From an uncultured Pseudomonadota bacterium (lineage in GTDB: Bacteria > Pseudomonadota > Gammaproteobacteria > Steroidobacterales > Steroidobacteraceae): a stretch of 64,000 nucleotides of DNA. A program made the translations under genes and the position numbers. How positions within the stretch are numbered: position 1 is the stretch's first letter; the number at the start of each line of letters is the position of its first letter. The notes under the pieces are model-generated. The model ran no database searches. It was given only the letters and a program-made list of their open reading frames with translations, and had not been told where the DNA came from. This document shows, one piece after another, positions 17,049-26,064 of the stretch. Location: contig CAIOZU010000014.1 in assembly GCA_903862885.1 (NCBI GenBank), positions 1-64,000 of the forward strand, in the 5' to 3' direction.

Positions 17049-18449
17049 ATGACTAAGCAACCCATGACTTCGGCCGAAGTCGCTACCCTTCGCCGCCTGG
17101 ATATCGCGCATCATCTGCCCGCGCAGAGTGATTATCAGTTGCAGGCCGAACTGGGTGGTAGTCGCATCATTGTGCGCGCCGAGGGATGCACCATTCATGA
17201 TGCGGACGGCCACGCGATCCTTGATGGTATGGCCGGACTCTGGTGTGTGAATGCGGGCTATGGCAGAAAAGAGCTGGCAGATGCCGCTTACGCACAGATG
17301 TTGGAGCTTCCTTACTACAACACTTTCTTTAAGACAGCGACAGCGCCTGCGGTGCACCTCGCAGCAGCGATTGCTGAGAGATTAGGAAATGATTTAACAC
17401 ATATATTTTTCAACTCATCAGGCTCCGAGGCGAACGACACGATATTTCGACTGGCTCGCTATTACTGGGCGCTCAAAGGTCAACCCAAGCGGCAGATCTT
17501 CATCAGCCGTTGGAATGCCTACCATGGCTCCACGGTGGCTGGCACCAGTCTCGGTGGTATGAAATTCATGCACGAGCAAGGTAACTTGCCGGTGCCTGGT
17601 GTCGAGCATGTCATGCAGCCATATTCGTTCAATGACGGTTTTGGTGAATCCGCGGATGCCTTTGGTGAGCGTGCCGCCGCCGCGATCGAGGAGCGGATCT
17701 TGGCCGTGGGTCCTGAGAATGTCGCCGCGTTCATTGGTGAGCCAGTGCAAGGTGCTGGCGGGGTAATTATTCCACCGGTCGGTTATTGGAAAAAAGTAGA
17801 AGCGATCTGCCGCCGCTATGGGATCTTGTTGGTGAGTGATGAGGTCATCTGTGGCTTTGGGCGCCTAGGGAAGTGGTTTGGTTTCCAGCACTTTGGTATC
17901 AGGCCCGATATGGTGTCGATGGCCAAGGGCTTGTCCTCAGGCTATTTGCCGATCTCTGCCACGGCCGTGTCAGCGTCGATTGTGGCTACCCTCCGCGAGG
18001 CCGGTGGAGAGTTTAGCCATGGTTATACCTATTCGGGGCATCCAACGTGCTCAGCAGTCGCCCTTAAGAATCTTGAGATTCTGACTCGCGAACGATTGGT
18101 TGAGCGTACCGCCGAAGACACGGGGCCTTATTTGGCAAAAGCCCTTGAGCGCTTGCGCAGTCACCCCTTAGTCGGTGAGGCGCGTTCGCTTGGATTAATT
18201 GGCGCGGTGGAGATCGTCTCAAAGCCAGGTACTAACCATCGATTTAACGGTAAAGAGGGCGCCGCAGGGCCTCTAGTTCGTGACATCTGTATTCGGCGCG
18301 GCGTGATGGTGCGCGGTATCCGTGATTCTCTCGTATTCTGCCCGCCACTGATCATCTCGCATGCTGAAATTGATCGGATCGTCGATACGATTAAAGAGTC
18401 GCTCGATGAAGCAGCGCCCCTGCTGCGTGCCTTGCCGATGGCCATCTGA
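17049..18449 (+). CDS. spuC: putrescine/polyamine-pyruvate aminotransferase (SpuC-like, class III)
   Basis: PLP-dependent class-III aminotransferase, 466 residues. It transfers the amino group of putrescine or related diamines to pyruvate, giving an aminoaldehyde. Family motifs: DGMAGLWCVNAGYGR near residue 60, the cofactor-phosphate site FFNSSGSEANDTIFR, SRWNAYHGST, the aspartate switch LLVSDEVICGFGRLG, and the PLP lysine in SMAKGLSSGYLP; HGYTYSGHP follows. All catalytic positions that I can check are present. AGAGG lies 9-10 bases before the ATG. It shares its operon with polyamine dehydrogenase and gamma-glutamylputrescine genes. Beta-alanine or GABA aminotransferase activity is the main alternative. 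Confidence 0.87.
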   Translation: MTKQPMTSAEVATLRRLDIAHHLPAQSDYQLQAELGGSRIIVRAEGCTIHDADGHAILDGMAGLWCVNAGYGRKELADAAYAQMLELPYYNTFFKTATAPAVHLAAAIAERLGNDLTHIFFNSSGSEANDTIFRLARYYWALKGQPKRQIFISRWNAYHGSTVAGTSLGGMKFMHEQGNLPVPGVEHVMQPYSFNDGFGESADAFGERAAAAIEERILAVGPENVAAFIGEPVQGAGGVIIPPVGYWKKVEAICRRYGILLVSDEVICGFGRLGKWFGFQHFGIRPDMVSMAKGLSSGYLPISATAVSASIVATLREAGGEFSHGYTYSGHPTCSAVALKNLEILTRERLVERTAEDTGPYLAKALERLRSHPLVGEARSLGLIGAVEIVSKPGTNHRFNGKEGAAGPLVRDICIRRGVMVRGIRDSLVFCPPLIISHAEIDRIVDTIKESLDEAAPLLRALPMAI

Positions 18450-18459
18450 TGTGCTTCGT

Positions 18460-19122
18460 ATGTCTCCCATGTTAAACCCGCAGTCGTTGCTACGAACCGG
18501 CGTACACGATGAGCTGAGGCGTCGCTTTGTCACCGGCAAGGTGGTGCCTGGCAGCCTGCTATCGACGCGACGGCTAGCCAGTGAGCTTGGGGTCAGTCAA
18601 ATGCCAGTGCGTGAGGCGCTCAGTCGCATGGCGGCGGAGGGGGCTGTGGAGATTCGCTCGAAAAAGCGGATTATGGTGCCGCCGATGACCGAGGGGCGAT
18701 TTAGAGATGTGCTTCGGTGCCGTGAGTTATTGGAGCCTGAAGCGGCGGCTACCTCACTCAGCTACATAGGCACGATGGAGACTAAACGCCTCAAAGAGAT
18801 TGATCAGGCGTTAGGCGAGGCGCTGGAGCGTGGCGATGTGGAAGGCTATATGGAGTGTAATTTCGAATTTCACTTTCTGATTTATCGGGCGCAACCGAGT
18901 CCTACGCTGACTCATCTCATTGAGACGCTATGGCTGCAATTCGGTCCTCACATGCGTGCGGTCTATGGCCGCATCGGTACCGCGAATCTCGTTGACCAAC
19001 ATCAGTTAGCGATCCGCGCCATCGAGGCGAATAACCCAGCACGTCTAAAGCGTGCTGTGCTTGCCGACATACGAGATGGCATGAGCTTAATTGGAAGTCT
19101 GGGCTTTGAGGCAGTTGCCTAA
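18460..19122 (+). CDS. GntR-family (FCD/FadR-type) transcriptional regulator
   Basis: DNA-binding regulator of 220 residues. The N-terminal winged helix-turn-helix has the GntR signature: GSLLSTRRLASELGVSQMPVREALSRMAAEG (about residues 30-60, read in overlapping parts). The C-terminal all-helical FCD ligand-binding domain covers about 80-215, with a possible metal/ligand site in FEFHFLIY and QHQLAIRAIEANN. The start is uncertain: GTG 18451, ATG 18460 and ATG 18469 are all in frame, and none has a clear Shine-Dalgarno. It lies within the polyamine operon, 3 bp before the PuuB-like gene, so it probably senses a polyamine or an aldehyde/acid intermediate. The double inverted repeat at 14928-14972 is its most obvious target in the window; that pairing is inference. 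Confidence 0.88.
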   Translation: MSPMLNPQSLLRTGVHDELRRRFVTGKVVPGSLLSTRRLASELGVSQMPVREALSRMAAEGAVEIRSKKRIMVPPMTEGRFRDVLRCRELLEPEAAATSLSYIGTMETKRLKEIDQALGEALERGDVEGYMECNFEFHFLIYRAQPSPTLTHLIETLWLQFGPHMRAVYGRIGTANLVDQHQLAIRAIEANNPARLKRAVLADIRDGMSLIGSLGFEAVA

Positions 19123-19125
19123 GCG

Positions 19126-20436
19126 ATGGCCGGGTACGACGCCACTGATGCCGTATGTCCTTCCCCAGAACATGTGCCGTCTTACTACACGGCCACCGTG
19201 CGGGAGCGAGTACCGACGCTGACCTTGCAGGGGACCACCCAAGCCGATGTGTGCGTGGTGGGTGGCGGTTACACAGGTTTGTCGACGGCGCTGCACTTAG
19301 CGCGCCGCGGCGTCAGTGTCGCGTTGCTTGAGCAGTCCCGTCTCGGTTGGGGCGCATCCGGTCGCAATGGAGGGCAGGTGCATGTGGGACTGCGCCGCGA
19401 TCAGCGATGGCTGGAGCGTGCGGTCGGTGAGCCAGATGCACGAGCTCTTTGGTCTTTCGCTTTGCAAGCACGTGAGCACTTAAATTGGCTGGTTTCAACT
19501 TATCAGATCGACTGTGACCTGCGCTTAGGTCTTCTGCACGTTAATCATAAGTCGCGCTATACGCGAGACTCAGAGCAGCATGTCTTGCATATGAGGCAGC
19601 GCTATGGCTATGAGGGCATTCAGTTTGTAGAGCGTGATGTGCTCCGTACCATGCTAGCAAGCGATCAATACCACAGCGGCACTCTTGATCTCATGGGTGG
19701 CCATCTACATGCGCTCAATTGGGCGCTTGGTATCGCCCGTGCCGCTGAAAGCCAAGGGGCGCGACTCTATGAAGGCTGCGAAGTGCAAAGTGTGACTCGC
19801 CGCGCCGGTCGATTCTTTGTGACCACCCCTGTGGGGGTCGTTGAGGCGTCACAAGTCGTTTTGGCGTGTAACGGCTATCTTCGAGGCCTAAGCAAAGCGG
19901 TTCATCGACATGTGATGCCCATTAATAACTTTATCGCGGTCACTGAGCCATTAGGCTCGTTGGCTTCCACTTTGATCGCGGAACAAAGAGCGGTCTCCGA
20001 TTCCCGATTTGTTGTGCGCTATTTCCGTATGACGCCCGATCAGCGCCTGTTGTTCGGTGGCGGTGAAAACTACAGTTTTAAGTTTCCTAATGACATCGGC
20101 GCAGTGGTCAGGCCTCATCTAGAGGCTGTTTTCCCGCAACTGAGAGCGGTGCGTCTGGACTATGCGTGGGGTGGCACATTGGCCATTACGCCCACGCGGA
20201 TGCCGTGGGTTCGGGAAGTGGAGCCAGGGGTCATCAATGCCAGCGGCTTCTCAGGCTTGGGTGTGGTGCTAGCACCTTACACGGGTAAGGTAGTCGCAGA
20301 GGCCCTGTTAGGCGATCGGTCAAATCTGGATCTTTTAGGACGTGTGCCTGTACCGGCGTTCCCCGGCGGGCCTGCGCTTCGATGGCCGACATTGGTAGCG
20401 GCAATGAGTTTTTCGGCGCTTAGAGATTTTCTCTGA
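19126..20436 (+). CDS. puuB: gamma-glutamylputrescine oxidoreductase-like FAD enzyme
   Basis: DAO-family flavoenzyme, 436 residues. It has the N-terminal Rossmann motif G46-G-G-Y-T-G51, a second FAD contact WGASGRNGGQVH at about residue 77, and the C-terminal GFSGLGVVLAPYTGKVVAEA that closes the FAD site. PuuB oxidises gamma-glutamylputrescine to gamma-glutamyl-gamma-aminobutyraldehyde; the N-terminal SYYTATVRE matches that subfamily's opening. Only 3 bp separate it from the regulator stop, and the PuuA-like ligase follows after 25 bp. Other members of this DAO branch oxidise sarcosine or glycine, so the context is important for the assignment. The usual downstream partners PuuC (aldehyde dehydrogenase) and PuuD (hydrolase) are not in the window. 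Confidence 0.85.
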   Translation: MAGYDATDAVCPSPEHVPSYYTATVRERVPTLTLQGTTQADVCVVGGGYTGLSTALHLARRGVSVALLEQSRLGWGASGRNGGQVHVGLRRDQRWLERAVGEPDARALWSFALQAREHLNWLVSTYQIDCDLRLGLLHVNHKSRYTRDSEQHVLHMRQRYGYEGIQFVERDVLRTMLASDQYHSGTLDLMGGHLHALNWALGIARAAESQGARLYEGCEVQSVTRRAGRFFVTTPVGVVEASQVVLACNGYLRGLSKAVHRHVMPINNFIAVTEPLGSLASTLIAEQRAVSDSRFVVRYFRMTPDQRLLFGGGENYSFKFPNDIGAVVRPHLEAVFPQLRAVRLDYAWGGTLAITPTRMPWVREVEPGVINASGFSGLGVVLAPYTGKVVAEALLGDRSNLDLLGRVPVPAFPGGPALRWPTLVAAMSFSALRDFL

Positions 20437-20461
20437 GCGCAACAATAAGGGCTGGGACATC

Positions 20462-21829
20462 ATGCATGAACATCAAACTAAACCGATCGACTTGCTGAGC
20501 GAGTGGCGTGCGTTTCTGGCAGCAAACCCAGACACGCAGTACATCGATGCGTTCGTCATTGACGTTAATGGCCACACGTCTGGCAAGCGTATGCCGGTGG
20601 CAGATGCGGAGACGCTATACCGCAGTGGCGTGCAGTTTTCCGCCTCGTGCTTTGTCGCGGATTGCCGCGGTCTCGGTCACGATGCCGGCGGCTTAGGTAA
20701 GTCGGATGGTGATCCTGACGGCACGGCGAAACCGATTTCAGGCACCTTGTGCCGTGTGCCATGGTCATCCGTACCCACCGCACAGGTGCTCTGCCATATG
20801 ACCGATGTCATTCAAGGCCGACCCGTGCCCGTGGATCCGCGAGTGATTTTGACCCATGTCATCGATCAGTGCACAGCGGCTGGGATTCATCCAGTCGTGG
20901 CATGTGAGCTAGAGTTTTATCTCATCTCGCCGCGGCGCACCGCCAGTGGGGGCATCGAAGTCGCGTCCTTACCGGGTCGCTCCGCTGCCCGACGTGCGGC
21001 AAATCTTTCGCTGGAGGCGGTGGATGAGGCCGCGGTCTTCTTAAATCGCGTGACCGAAGCTGCCCGGGTGCAGGGTCTTCCGGTATCCAGTGTGGTGGCT
21101 GAATACGGGGTCGGGCAATATGAGGTGAATCTCAGGCATCTTGCCGATCCTCTTTTGGCATGCGATCAGTCGGCCTTACTCGTGCGTCTTGTCAAAGGGG
21201 TAGCGCGTTCCATGGAAATGGATGCGACGTTCATGGCAAAGCCCTTTATGAACCAGCCCGGGAATGGGCTGCATATCCACGTCAGTATTGTTGATGATCA
21301 GGGCCGTAACCGTTTCGGCGCTGCCGGTGGCGAAGTGCTGCTGCGTCAAGCGATTGCTGGCATGCAAGCGTTATTGTATGACTCCTTTGCTATTTTCGCG
21401 CCGAACTTTAACTCGCAGCGTCGCTACTTAGGCGCCTTCGTGCCGACGTCGCGTGCCTGGGCAAATAATAATCGAAGTGTGGCTTTTCGCGTACCGGCTG
21501 CGCACGGTGAGGCGCGTCGCGTCGAACATCGCGTGGCAGGCTCCGATGCGGGGCCGCATCTTACTATGGCTGCGGTGCTTGCCGGTCTACTGCATGGACT
21601 GACGCATCAGTTGCAAGCGACTGAGCCCGTCGATGGTCGCGCGTGTGAGGGGGGTGATGATGAGTTTCCAGCTGATCTCATGGTCGCTCTCGATCGCATG
21701 GAGGCGTCTACCCTGTTGATACGATATATATCGGCTGAGTTCTTAAAAATATACGCGGATAGTAAGCGGGGTGAGTATCTTGATCTGATCGAGGACGTGT
21801 TCCCGCAAGAATACGATTTCTATGTATAG
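20462..21829 (+). CDS. puuA: gamma-glutamylputrescine synthetase-like ligase (glutamine-synthetase family)
   Basis: ATP-dependent ligase of the glutamine-synthetase fold, 455 residues. PuuA joins glutamate to putrescine as the first step of the gamma-glutamylated putrescine pathway. An N-terminal beta-grasp section (about 1-110) precedes the catalytic domain, with metal/glutamate motifs ELEFYL, VAEYGVGQYEVNL, GNGLHIHVS and NNRSVAFRVP. The PuuA-like N-terminus YIDAFVIDVNGHTSGKRMP lacks features of housekeeping GlnA such as the C-terminal adenylylation tyrosine motif. An AAGGG site lies before the ATG. The 3' end overlaps the next aminotransferase by 8 bp. The enzyme probably protects the cell from, and commits to degradation, putrescine made by the spermidine dehydrogenase or imported by the Pot system. 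Confidence 0.88.
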   Translation: MHEHQTKPIDLLSEWRAFLAANPDTQYIDAFVIDVNGHTSGKRMPVADAETLYRSGVQFSASCFVADCRGLGHDAGGLGKSDGDPDGTAKPISGTLCRVPWSSVPTAQVLCHMTDVIQGRPVPVDPRVILTHVIDQCTAAGIHPVVACELEFYLISPRRTASGGIEVASLPGRSAARRAANLSLEAVDEAAVFLNRVTEAARVQGLPVSSVVAEYGVGQYEVNLRHLADPLLACDQSALLVRLVKGVARSMEMDATFMAKPFMNQPGNGLHIHVSIVDDQGRNRFGAAGGEVLLRQAIAGMQALLYDSFAIFAPNFNSQRRYLGAFVPTSRAWANNNRSVAFRVPAAHGEARRVEHRVAGSDAGPHLTMAAVLAGLLHGLTHQLQATEPVDGRACEGGDDEFPADLMVALDRMEASTLLIRYISAEFLKIYADSKRGEYLDLIEDVFPQEYDFYV

Positions 21830-23207
21830 GAGTGACTCAGTCGACGCTGCGAAGGTGCGCGGCGTCGACTCGGGTCGCTTGCAGTCTTTTGTGGCATCAG
21901 AGCGCGTCGTATTCTCGCGTGTGCGGCCACGCTCCGCGCAGTGTCAGGCGCAAGGGCCTAATGGTTACTATGCGGATGCTCCCATGCATTGGATGTTGGA
22001 TTGGCCGACACCCTTTCCCTTAGTGATCGCCAACGCATCGAATGCCACACTGACTGACATTGACGGCATCAGTCTGGCTGATTTCTGTTTGGGCGATACC
22101 GGGTCAATGTTCGGACACTCCCCAGCGCCTGTAGTGAGGGCAATTGAGCGGCAAGTACGCCGAGGATTGACTTATATGTTGCCGACGCCCGAGGCGTTGG
22201 CGGTGGGTCCTCTATTAAGAGAGCGCTTTGGATTGCCTTACTGGCAGGTAGCGACGACCGCCTCGGACGCCAATCGTTTCGCCCTGCGTGTCGCGCGGGC
22301 GGTGACGGGTCGCGCCAAAATTTTGGTGATGCAAGGCTGTTACCACGGCGCAGTAGATGAGACCTATGTAGCGCTCGACCAAGGCAAGCCAGTCAATCGT
22401 GCCGGGTTAGTCGGGCAGACGGTGGATCTCACTGCGGATACCAAAATCGTAGAATTTAATGACGTGCAAGGGCTCACGCGCGCGCTAGCGGATCGTGATG
22501 TGGCTTGTGTGATCACCGAGCCGGTACTCACGAACTGCAGCATGGTGTTACCTGCACCTGGCTATCATCAGGCGTTGCGGCAACTGACCCGTGAGGCGGG
22601 CACCCTTCTATTGATAGATGAAACGCACACCATTTCAACGGGTCCGGGCGGTTATACGCGCGCTTTCCAGCTGCAGCCTGATCTATTTGTGTTGGGTAAA
22701 CCGATTGCCGGGGGTATAGCGGCGAGTGTATGGGGCTTCACAGACCATGTGGCGGCGCGCTGGGATGAGATCCGGCAATCAAAGGCGGATGGGCACTCGG
22801 GCATTGGCACAACACTCTCCGCCAATGCGCTGGCGATGGCCGCCATGCAGGCGGTGTTAACGGAAGTCATGACCGATGAGGCGTACGCACATATGGAACG
22901 CTTAGCGGTGCGGTTAGAGGCCGGCCTGTCGGGTGTGATCGATCGCTATCACGCCCCATGGCATGTAGCCCGTGTGGGTGCGCGCATTGAATTCATTTGT
23001 GCACCCGGGCCACTCAAAAACGGCAGCGAAGCGCTACACGCCCACGCACCCGCCCTTGAGCAAGCGATTCATTTGGGACTTGTGAATCGCGGCTGCTTGA
23101 TAGCGCCTTTTCATAACATGATGCTCATCTGTCCGGCCACCACCGCAGTCCAGGTGGATACCCTCATTGCCGCCTTCAGTGACGTGGTCGGTCAGCTCAT
23201 AGCTTAG
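21822..23207 (+). CDS. class-III aminotransferase (glutamate-1-semialdehyde-mutase-like)
   Basis: PLP enzyme of 461 residues. LADFCLGDTGSMFGHSPAP (about 85-103), MQGCYHGAVDETYV, TLLLIDETHT (aspartate switch) and the PLP-lysine segment FVLGKPIAGGIAASVWGF place it in the branch that includes glutamate-1-semialdehyde 2,1-aminomutase and several amine transaminases. It is longer than HemL (about 430) and lies in a polyamine operon, so a catabolic amine or omega-amino-acid transaminase is more likely than HemL. The first ATG (21822) overlaps the PuuA stop by 8 bp; the leading 35-40 residues are weakly conserved in type, and a later GTG could be the true start. Its stop TAG overlaps the stop TAA of the convergent permease by 4 bp. 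Confidence 0.8.
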   Translation: MYRSDSVDAAKVRGVDSGRLQSFVASERVVFSRVRPRSAQCQAQGPNGYYADAPMHWMLDWPTPFPLVIANASNATLTDIDGISLADFCLGDTGSMFGHSPAPVVRAIERQVRRGLTYMLPTPEALAVGPLLRERFGLPYWQVATTASDANRFALRVARAVTGRAKILVMQGCYHGAVDETYVALDQGKPVNRAGLVGQTVDLTADTKIVEFNDVQGLTRALADRDVACVITEPVLTNCSMVLPAPGYHQALRQLTREAGTLLLIDETHTISTGPGGYTRAFQLQPDLFVLGKPIAGGIAASVWGFTDHVAARWDEIRQSKADGHSGIGTTLSANALAMAAMQAVLTEVMTDEAYAHMERLAVRLEAGLSGVIDRYHAPWHVARVGARIEFICAPGPLKNGSEALHAHAPALEQAIHLGLVNRGCLIAPFHNMMLICPATTAVQVDTLIAAFSDVVGQLIA

Positions 23208-24070
23208 GCGGGTGGGCCACGACGCTGCGTTCGTCGCATCAGGGTCAGCGCCAAGATCGCCGACGCCAGCATTAGAAAGAGGCTCACGGCGTTTAAGACG
23301 GGTGTCGCGCCCTCACGCATGCGACCATACATCATGATGGTTAAGGGTGAGTTTGCACCCACCAACATCAGCGTGGTATTGAAGTTCTCAAAGGACATCA
23401 GAAACGACACGGCGGCGGAGCCAATGAGCGCCGGCTTCAGATAAGGCAGGATGATGGTCTGCAACGTCGCCCAGCGTGATGCGCCTAAATTGAGGGCGGC
23501 CTCTTCTAGGGTGCGATCAAAACGCCTAAGCCTCGCTGAGATGGTGAGTGTGGTAATGGCCGCTATATATGAAAACTGTCCGAGGACGACCAGTGGCAAG
23601 CCGGGGCGTAAGAAGTCCAGTTCGAGGCCCATGTAGTCGTTAAAAAATTCGGCCAATCGACTGGCGAACGCTAAAATAGAGATGCCCAAGATGACGCCTG
23701 GGATCACCAAGGGCACCAGCATGCAAACCGCCAGCAGTCCTTTGCCGCGGAACTCGAAGCGCTCCATGAGGAAAGCGTTGCAAAGACCGATCAATACCGA
23801 CAAGGTGGTTACCCACACAGCCACCAAGACACTGGTGCCTAAGCTGCCAAGCAGCTCCGCATCACTGAAGAGTCCCGTGCGCCGATGCTCTACGGAGCCA
23901 AAAAACCAGTCCAGTGTGAACCCATGCCAGGGTGGTGCGGGATACGGGGCGTCATTAAAGGCAAATAAGGCAACGGTCACCAGCGGCAAGAACAGGAAAA
24001 TTAGAAAGGCGACCAGATAGAGGCGTGTGAGTGCGCTTGACCACCCAGAATGAGGTAGTGAGGGGATCAT
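23204..24070 (-). CDS. potI: polyamine ABC transporter permease (PotC/PotI type)
   Basis: Inner-membrane permease of the spermidine/putrescine class, 288 residues with about six membrane helices. The first is RLYLVAFLIFLFLPLVTVALF at about residues 16-36. The EAA loop that contacts the ATPase reads EEAALNLGASRWATLQTIILPYLKPA (about 180-205). ATG 24070 is set by the ATGA overlap with the stop of the upstream permease, a translational coupling; an upstream in-frame start would lie deep in that gene. It is the last gene of the minus-strand importer operon (binding protein, ATPase, two permeases). Confidence 0.88.
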   Translation of the reverse strand: MIPSLPHSGWSSALTRLYLVAFLIFLFLPLVTVALFAFNDAPYPAPPWHGFTLDWFFGSVEHRRTGLFSDAELLGSLGTSVLVAVWVTTLSVLIGLCNAFLMERFEFRGKGLLAVCMLVPLVIPGVILGISILAFASRLAEFFNDYMGLELDFLRPGLPLVVLGQFSYIAAITTLTISARLRRFDRTLEEAALNLGASRWATLQTIILPYLKPALIGSAAVSFLMSFENFNTTLMLVGANSPLTIMMYGRMREGATPVLNAVSLFLMLASAILALTLMRRTQRRGPPA

Positions 24071-24951
24071 GCGCGGCGCATCACATCGGCAAAGCGCTGG
24101 CCACTCAGCTTGAGGCCCGCCCATACCAACAGGGTTGACAGTGCTAATAACAGGAAGCCCAGCGCAGCACCTTGTTCCCAGTTAAAGCGAGTGATGAATT
24201 GCGTATAAATTTGTTCGGTAAACCACTGTGAGTTTTTGCCCCCCAGTAAGGTGGGGGTTAAGTAGTTACCGAGTGTCAGCATGAATACCACGATGCAGCC
24301 CGCTGTGATACCGGGGGCAGCATGCGGAATAATAATCTTTGTGAGGATGGCGCCGTTGCTCGCGCCTAAGTCAGACGCAGCCTCAATCAGACTGTTGTCT
24401 AAGCTTTCGAAGCTGCCGACTAAGGGGACCACCATAAATAGCAGGGAGGTGTAGACCAGACCAACCAAGATAGTGGCATCATGGTAAAGCATTTCAATGG
24501 GGACTTCGGTCATGCCCAGTCGCACTAAGAAGTGAGGCAACACACCAGACTCGCGCAGCAAGATCATCCAACCCAAAGTGCGTACCGTCTCGCTAATCCA
24601 AAACGGAATCAGGCAGATGACAAACAGTAAACTGCTGGCACGGCCACTCAACACTTTGGCGATAATCCATGCCACTGGAAAGGCAAGCAACAGAGTCAGT
24701 GCGGTGGCCACAAGCGACATGACCGCAGTGCGTACGAAAATGTGCCAGTACAGCGGTTCAATAAAGAACGTTCGGTATTGAGCCACGCTCAGACTATATT
24801 GGCGAGGCCCGATGCGCTCGCGAAAAGACAGCAGCGCTAAATCCATATGAGGAATGAGGATCAGCGCTGACAGCCACAGTACTGCAGGCGCTAATAATAA
24901 AAAAAGCGACAGACGTGTCGCCAAGCGTGCGGTCGCGGCTCCGTTAGTCAT
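24067..24951 (-). CDS. potH: polyamine ABC transporter permease (PotB/PotH type)
   Basis: Inner-membrane permease, 294 residues. The first membrane segment is about residues 13-33 (LFLLLAPAVLWLSALILIP). The EAA loop is IEAASDLGASNGAILTKIIIPHAAPG. The motif LGWMILLRESGVLP and the C-terminal half NYLTPTLLGG are typical of PotB/PotH. ATG 24951 overlaps the last codons of the ATPase gene by 8 bp, which fixes the start better than the longer upstream frame. It should form a heterodimer with the 23204-24070 permease. Confidence 0.88.
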   Translation of the reverse strand: MTNGAATARLATRLSLFLLLAPAVLWLSALILIPHMDLALLSFRERIGPRQYSLSVAQYRTFFIEPLYWHIFVRTAVMSLVATALTLLLAFPVAWIIAKVLSGRASSLLFVICLIPFWISETVRTLGWMILLRESGVLPHFLVRLGMTEVPIEMLYHDATILVGLVYTSLLFMVVPLVGSFESLDNSLIEAASDLGASNGAILTKIIIPHAAPGITAGCIVVFMLTLGNYLTPTLLGGKNSQWFTEQIYTQFITRFNWEQGAALGFLLLALSTLLVWAGLKLSGQRFADVMRRA

Positions 24952-26059
24952 GTGCAGCGGAAAAACACACCGCCTGGGCGGGATCAAACGCGAAGCACAA
25001 GGGTTCACCGGGTCTAAGGTCAGCAAAGGCACCGGTTTGTGGCAGCGCCAGTCGTAAGGTGTGGCCGTTCTGTTCGGTAACTAACACGGCGGAGTTGGCG
25101 CCATCAAATAGCAGACTGTCGACGGTGGCCTTATGGGCCGGCCAGGCGCTTGGCAGATCGGCTGCCGATCGAGCGAGCACCACGGCTTCAGGCCGAATAA
25201 AAATAGTCGCTGCACTGCCAATGGCCAAGCTTTGTATGCTTCTGCCGTGGACCGTCCAGCCGGAGGCGCTTTGCAGGGTGACGGTGTGCTGATCGCATGA
25301 GAGGACGTGCCCATGAACGGGATTATTATTACCAACGAAGCCGGCCACGAAGGGTGTTTTCGGTGCGTAGTACAGCTGTTGTGGAGTGCCCACTTGCTCG
25401 AAACGTCCCTGATGCATGACCGCGACTTGGTCAGACAAGACCAAGGCCTCGGATTGATCGTGGGTAATATAGACGAAGGTGGTGCCAAAGGCGGCTTGCA
25501 GCTGTTTGAGCTCCACTTTCATGTGCTCGCGCAGCTTTAAGTCGAGCGCACCTAAAGGCTCATCGAGCAACAGCAAGGCGGGTTCTAGGACAAGACTTCG
25601 AGCGATGGCGACCCGCTGTCGTTGTCCGCCAGACATCTCATCCACGCGTTTATGGCCGCTACCGCCAAGACCCACCCGCTCCAGCATCGCCTCCGCGCGA
25701 TGTTGGCGTTCTCCGCGAGCCATGCCGCGGCGGGCGAGGCCAAAAGCCACGTTGTTGGCAACCGACATCATCGGAAACAGCGCGAGCTGCTGAAAGACCA
25801 TATTCACGGGGCGGCGGTTTGGAGCGACACCACGCATATTGACGCCACCAATTTCAATCTCGCCACTGTCGGCGGCAATGAAGCCGGCTATCATGCGAAG
25901 CAGGGTGGTCTTGCCGCAACCGGATGGTCCTAAAATGGAGAAGAACTGGCCGCGTGGTACGGCCACGGACAGTTGGTCAACGGCTGTGTAAGCGCCAAAG
26001 CGCTTCACCAGTGAACGGATCTCCAGATCGTGGGTGGCGGCTACGGGCGTTGCATTCAT
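24944..26059 (-). CDS. potG: polyamine ABC transporter ATP-binding protein (PotA/PotG type)
   Basis: ABC ATPase of 371 residues. Walker A is GPSGCGKTT (about 44-52), the Q-loop is MVFQQLALFP, the signature is MSGGQRQRVAIARS, Walker B is LLLLDEPLGALD and the switch histidine is in YITHDQSEAL. A C-terminal TOBE-like regulatory domain (about 245-365) includes FIRPEAVVLA. The PotA-type length and the downstream permeases support polyamine import. It starts 5 bp after the binding-protein gene stop, in the same operon. Confidence 0.93.
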   Translation of the reverse strand: MNATPVAATHDLEIRSLVKRFGAYTAVDQLSVAVPRGQFFSILGPSGCGKTTLLRMIAGFIAADSGEIEIGGVNMRGVAPNRRPVNMVFQQLALFPMMSVANNVAFGLARRGMARGERQHRAEAMLERVGLGGSGHKRVDEMSGGQRQRVAIARSLVLEPALLLLDEPLGALDLKLREHMKVELKQLQAAFGTTFVYITHDQSEALVLSDQVAVMHQGRFEQVGTPQQLYYAPKTPFVAGFVGNNNPVHGHVLSCDQHTVTLQSASGWTVHGRSIQSLAIGSAATIFIRPEAVVLARSAADLPSAWPAHKATVDSLLFDGANSAVLVTEQNGHTLRLALPQTGAFADLRPGEPLCFAFDPAQAVCFSAAHD

Positions 26060-26064
26060 GGGGA

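Noticed and set aside
21822-23207. Calling the second aminotransferase HemL
   Set aside because: The length, operon membership with PuuA/PuuB and weak N-terminus argue against a housekeeping tetrapyrrole enzyme.
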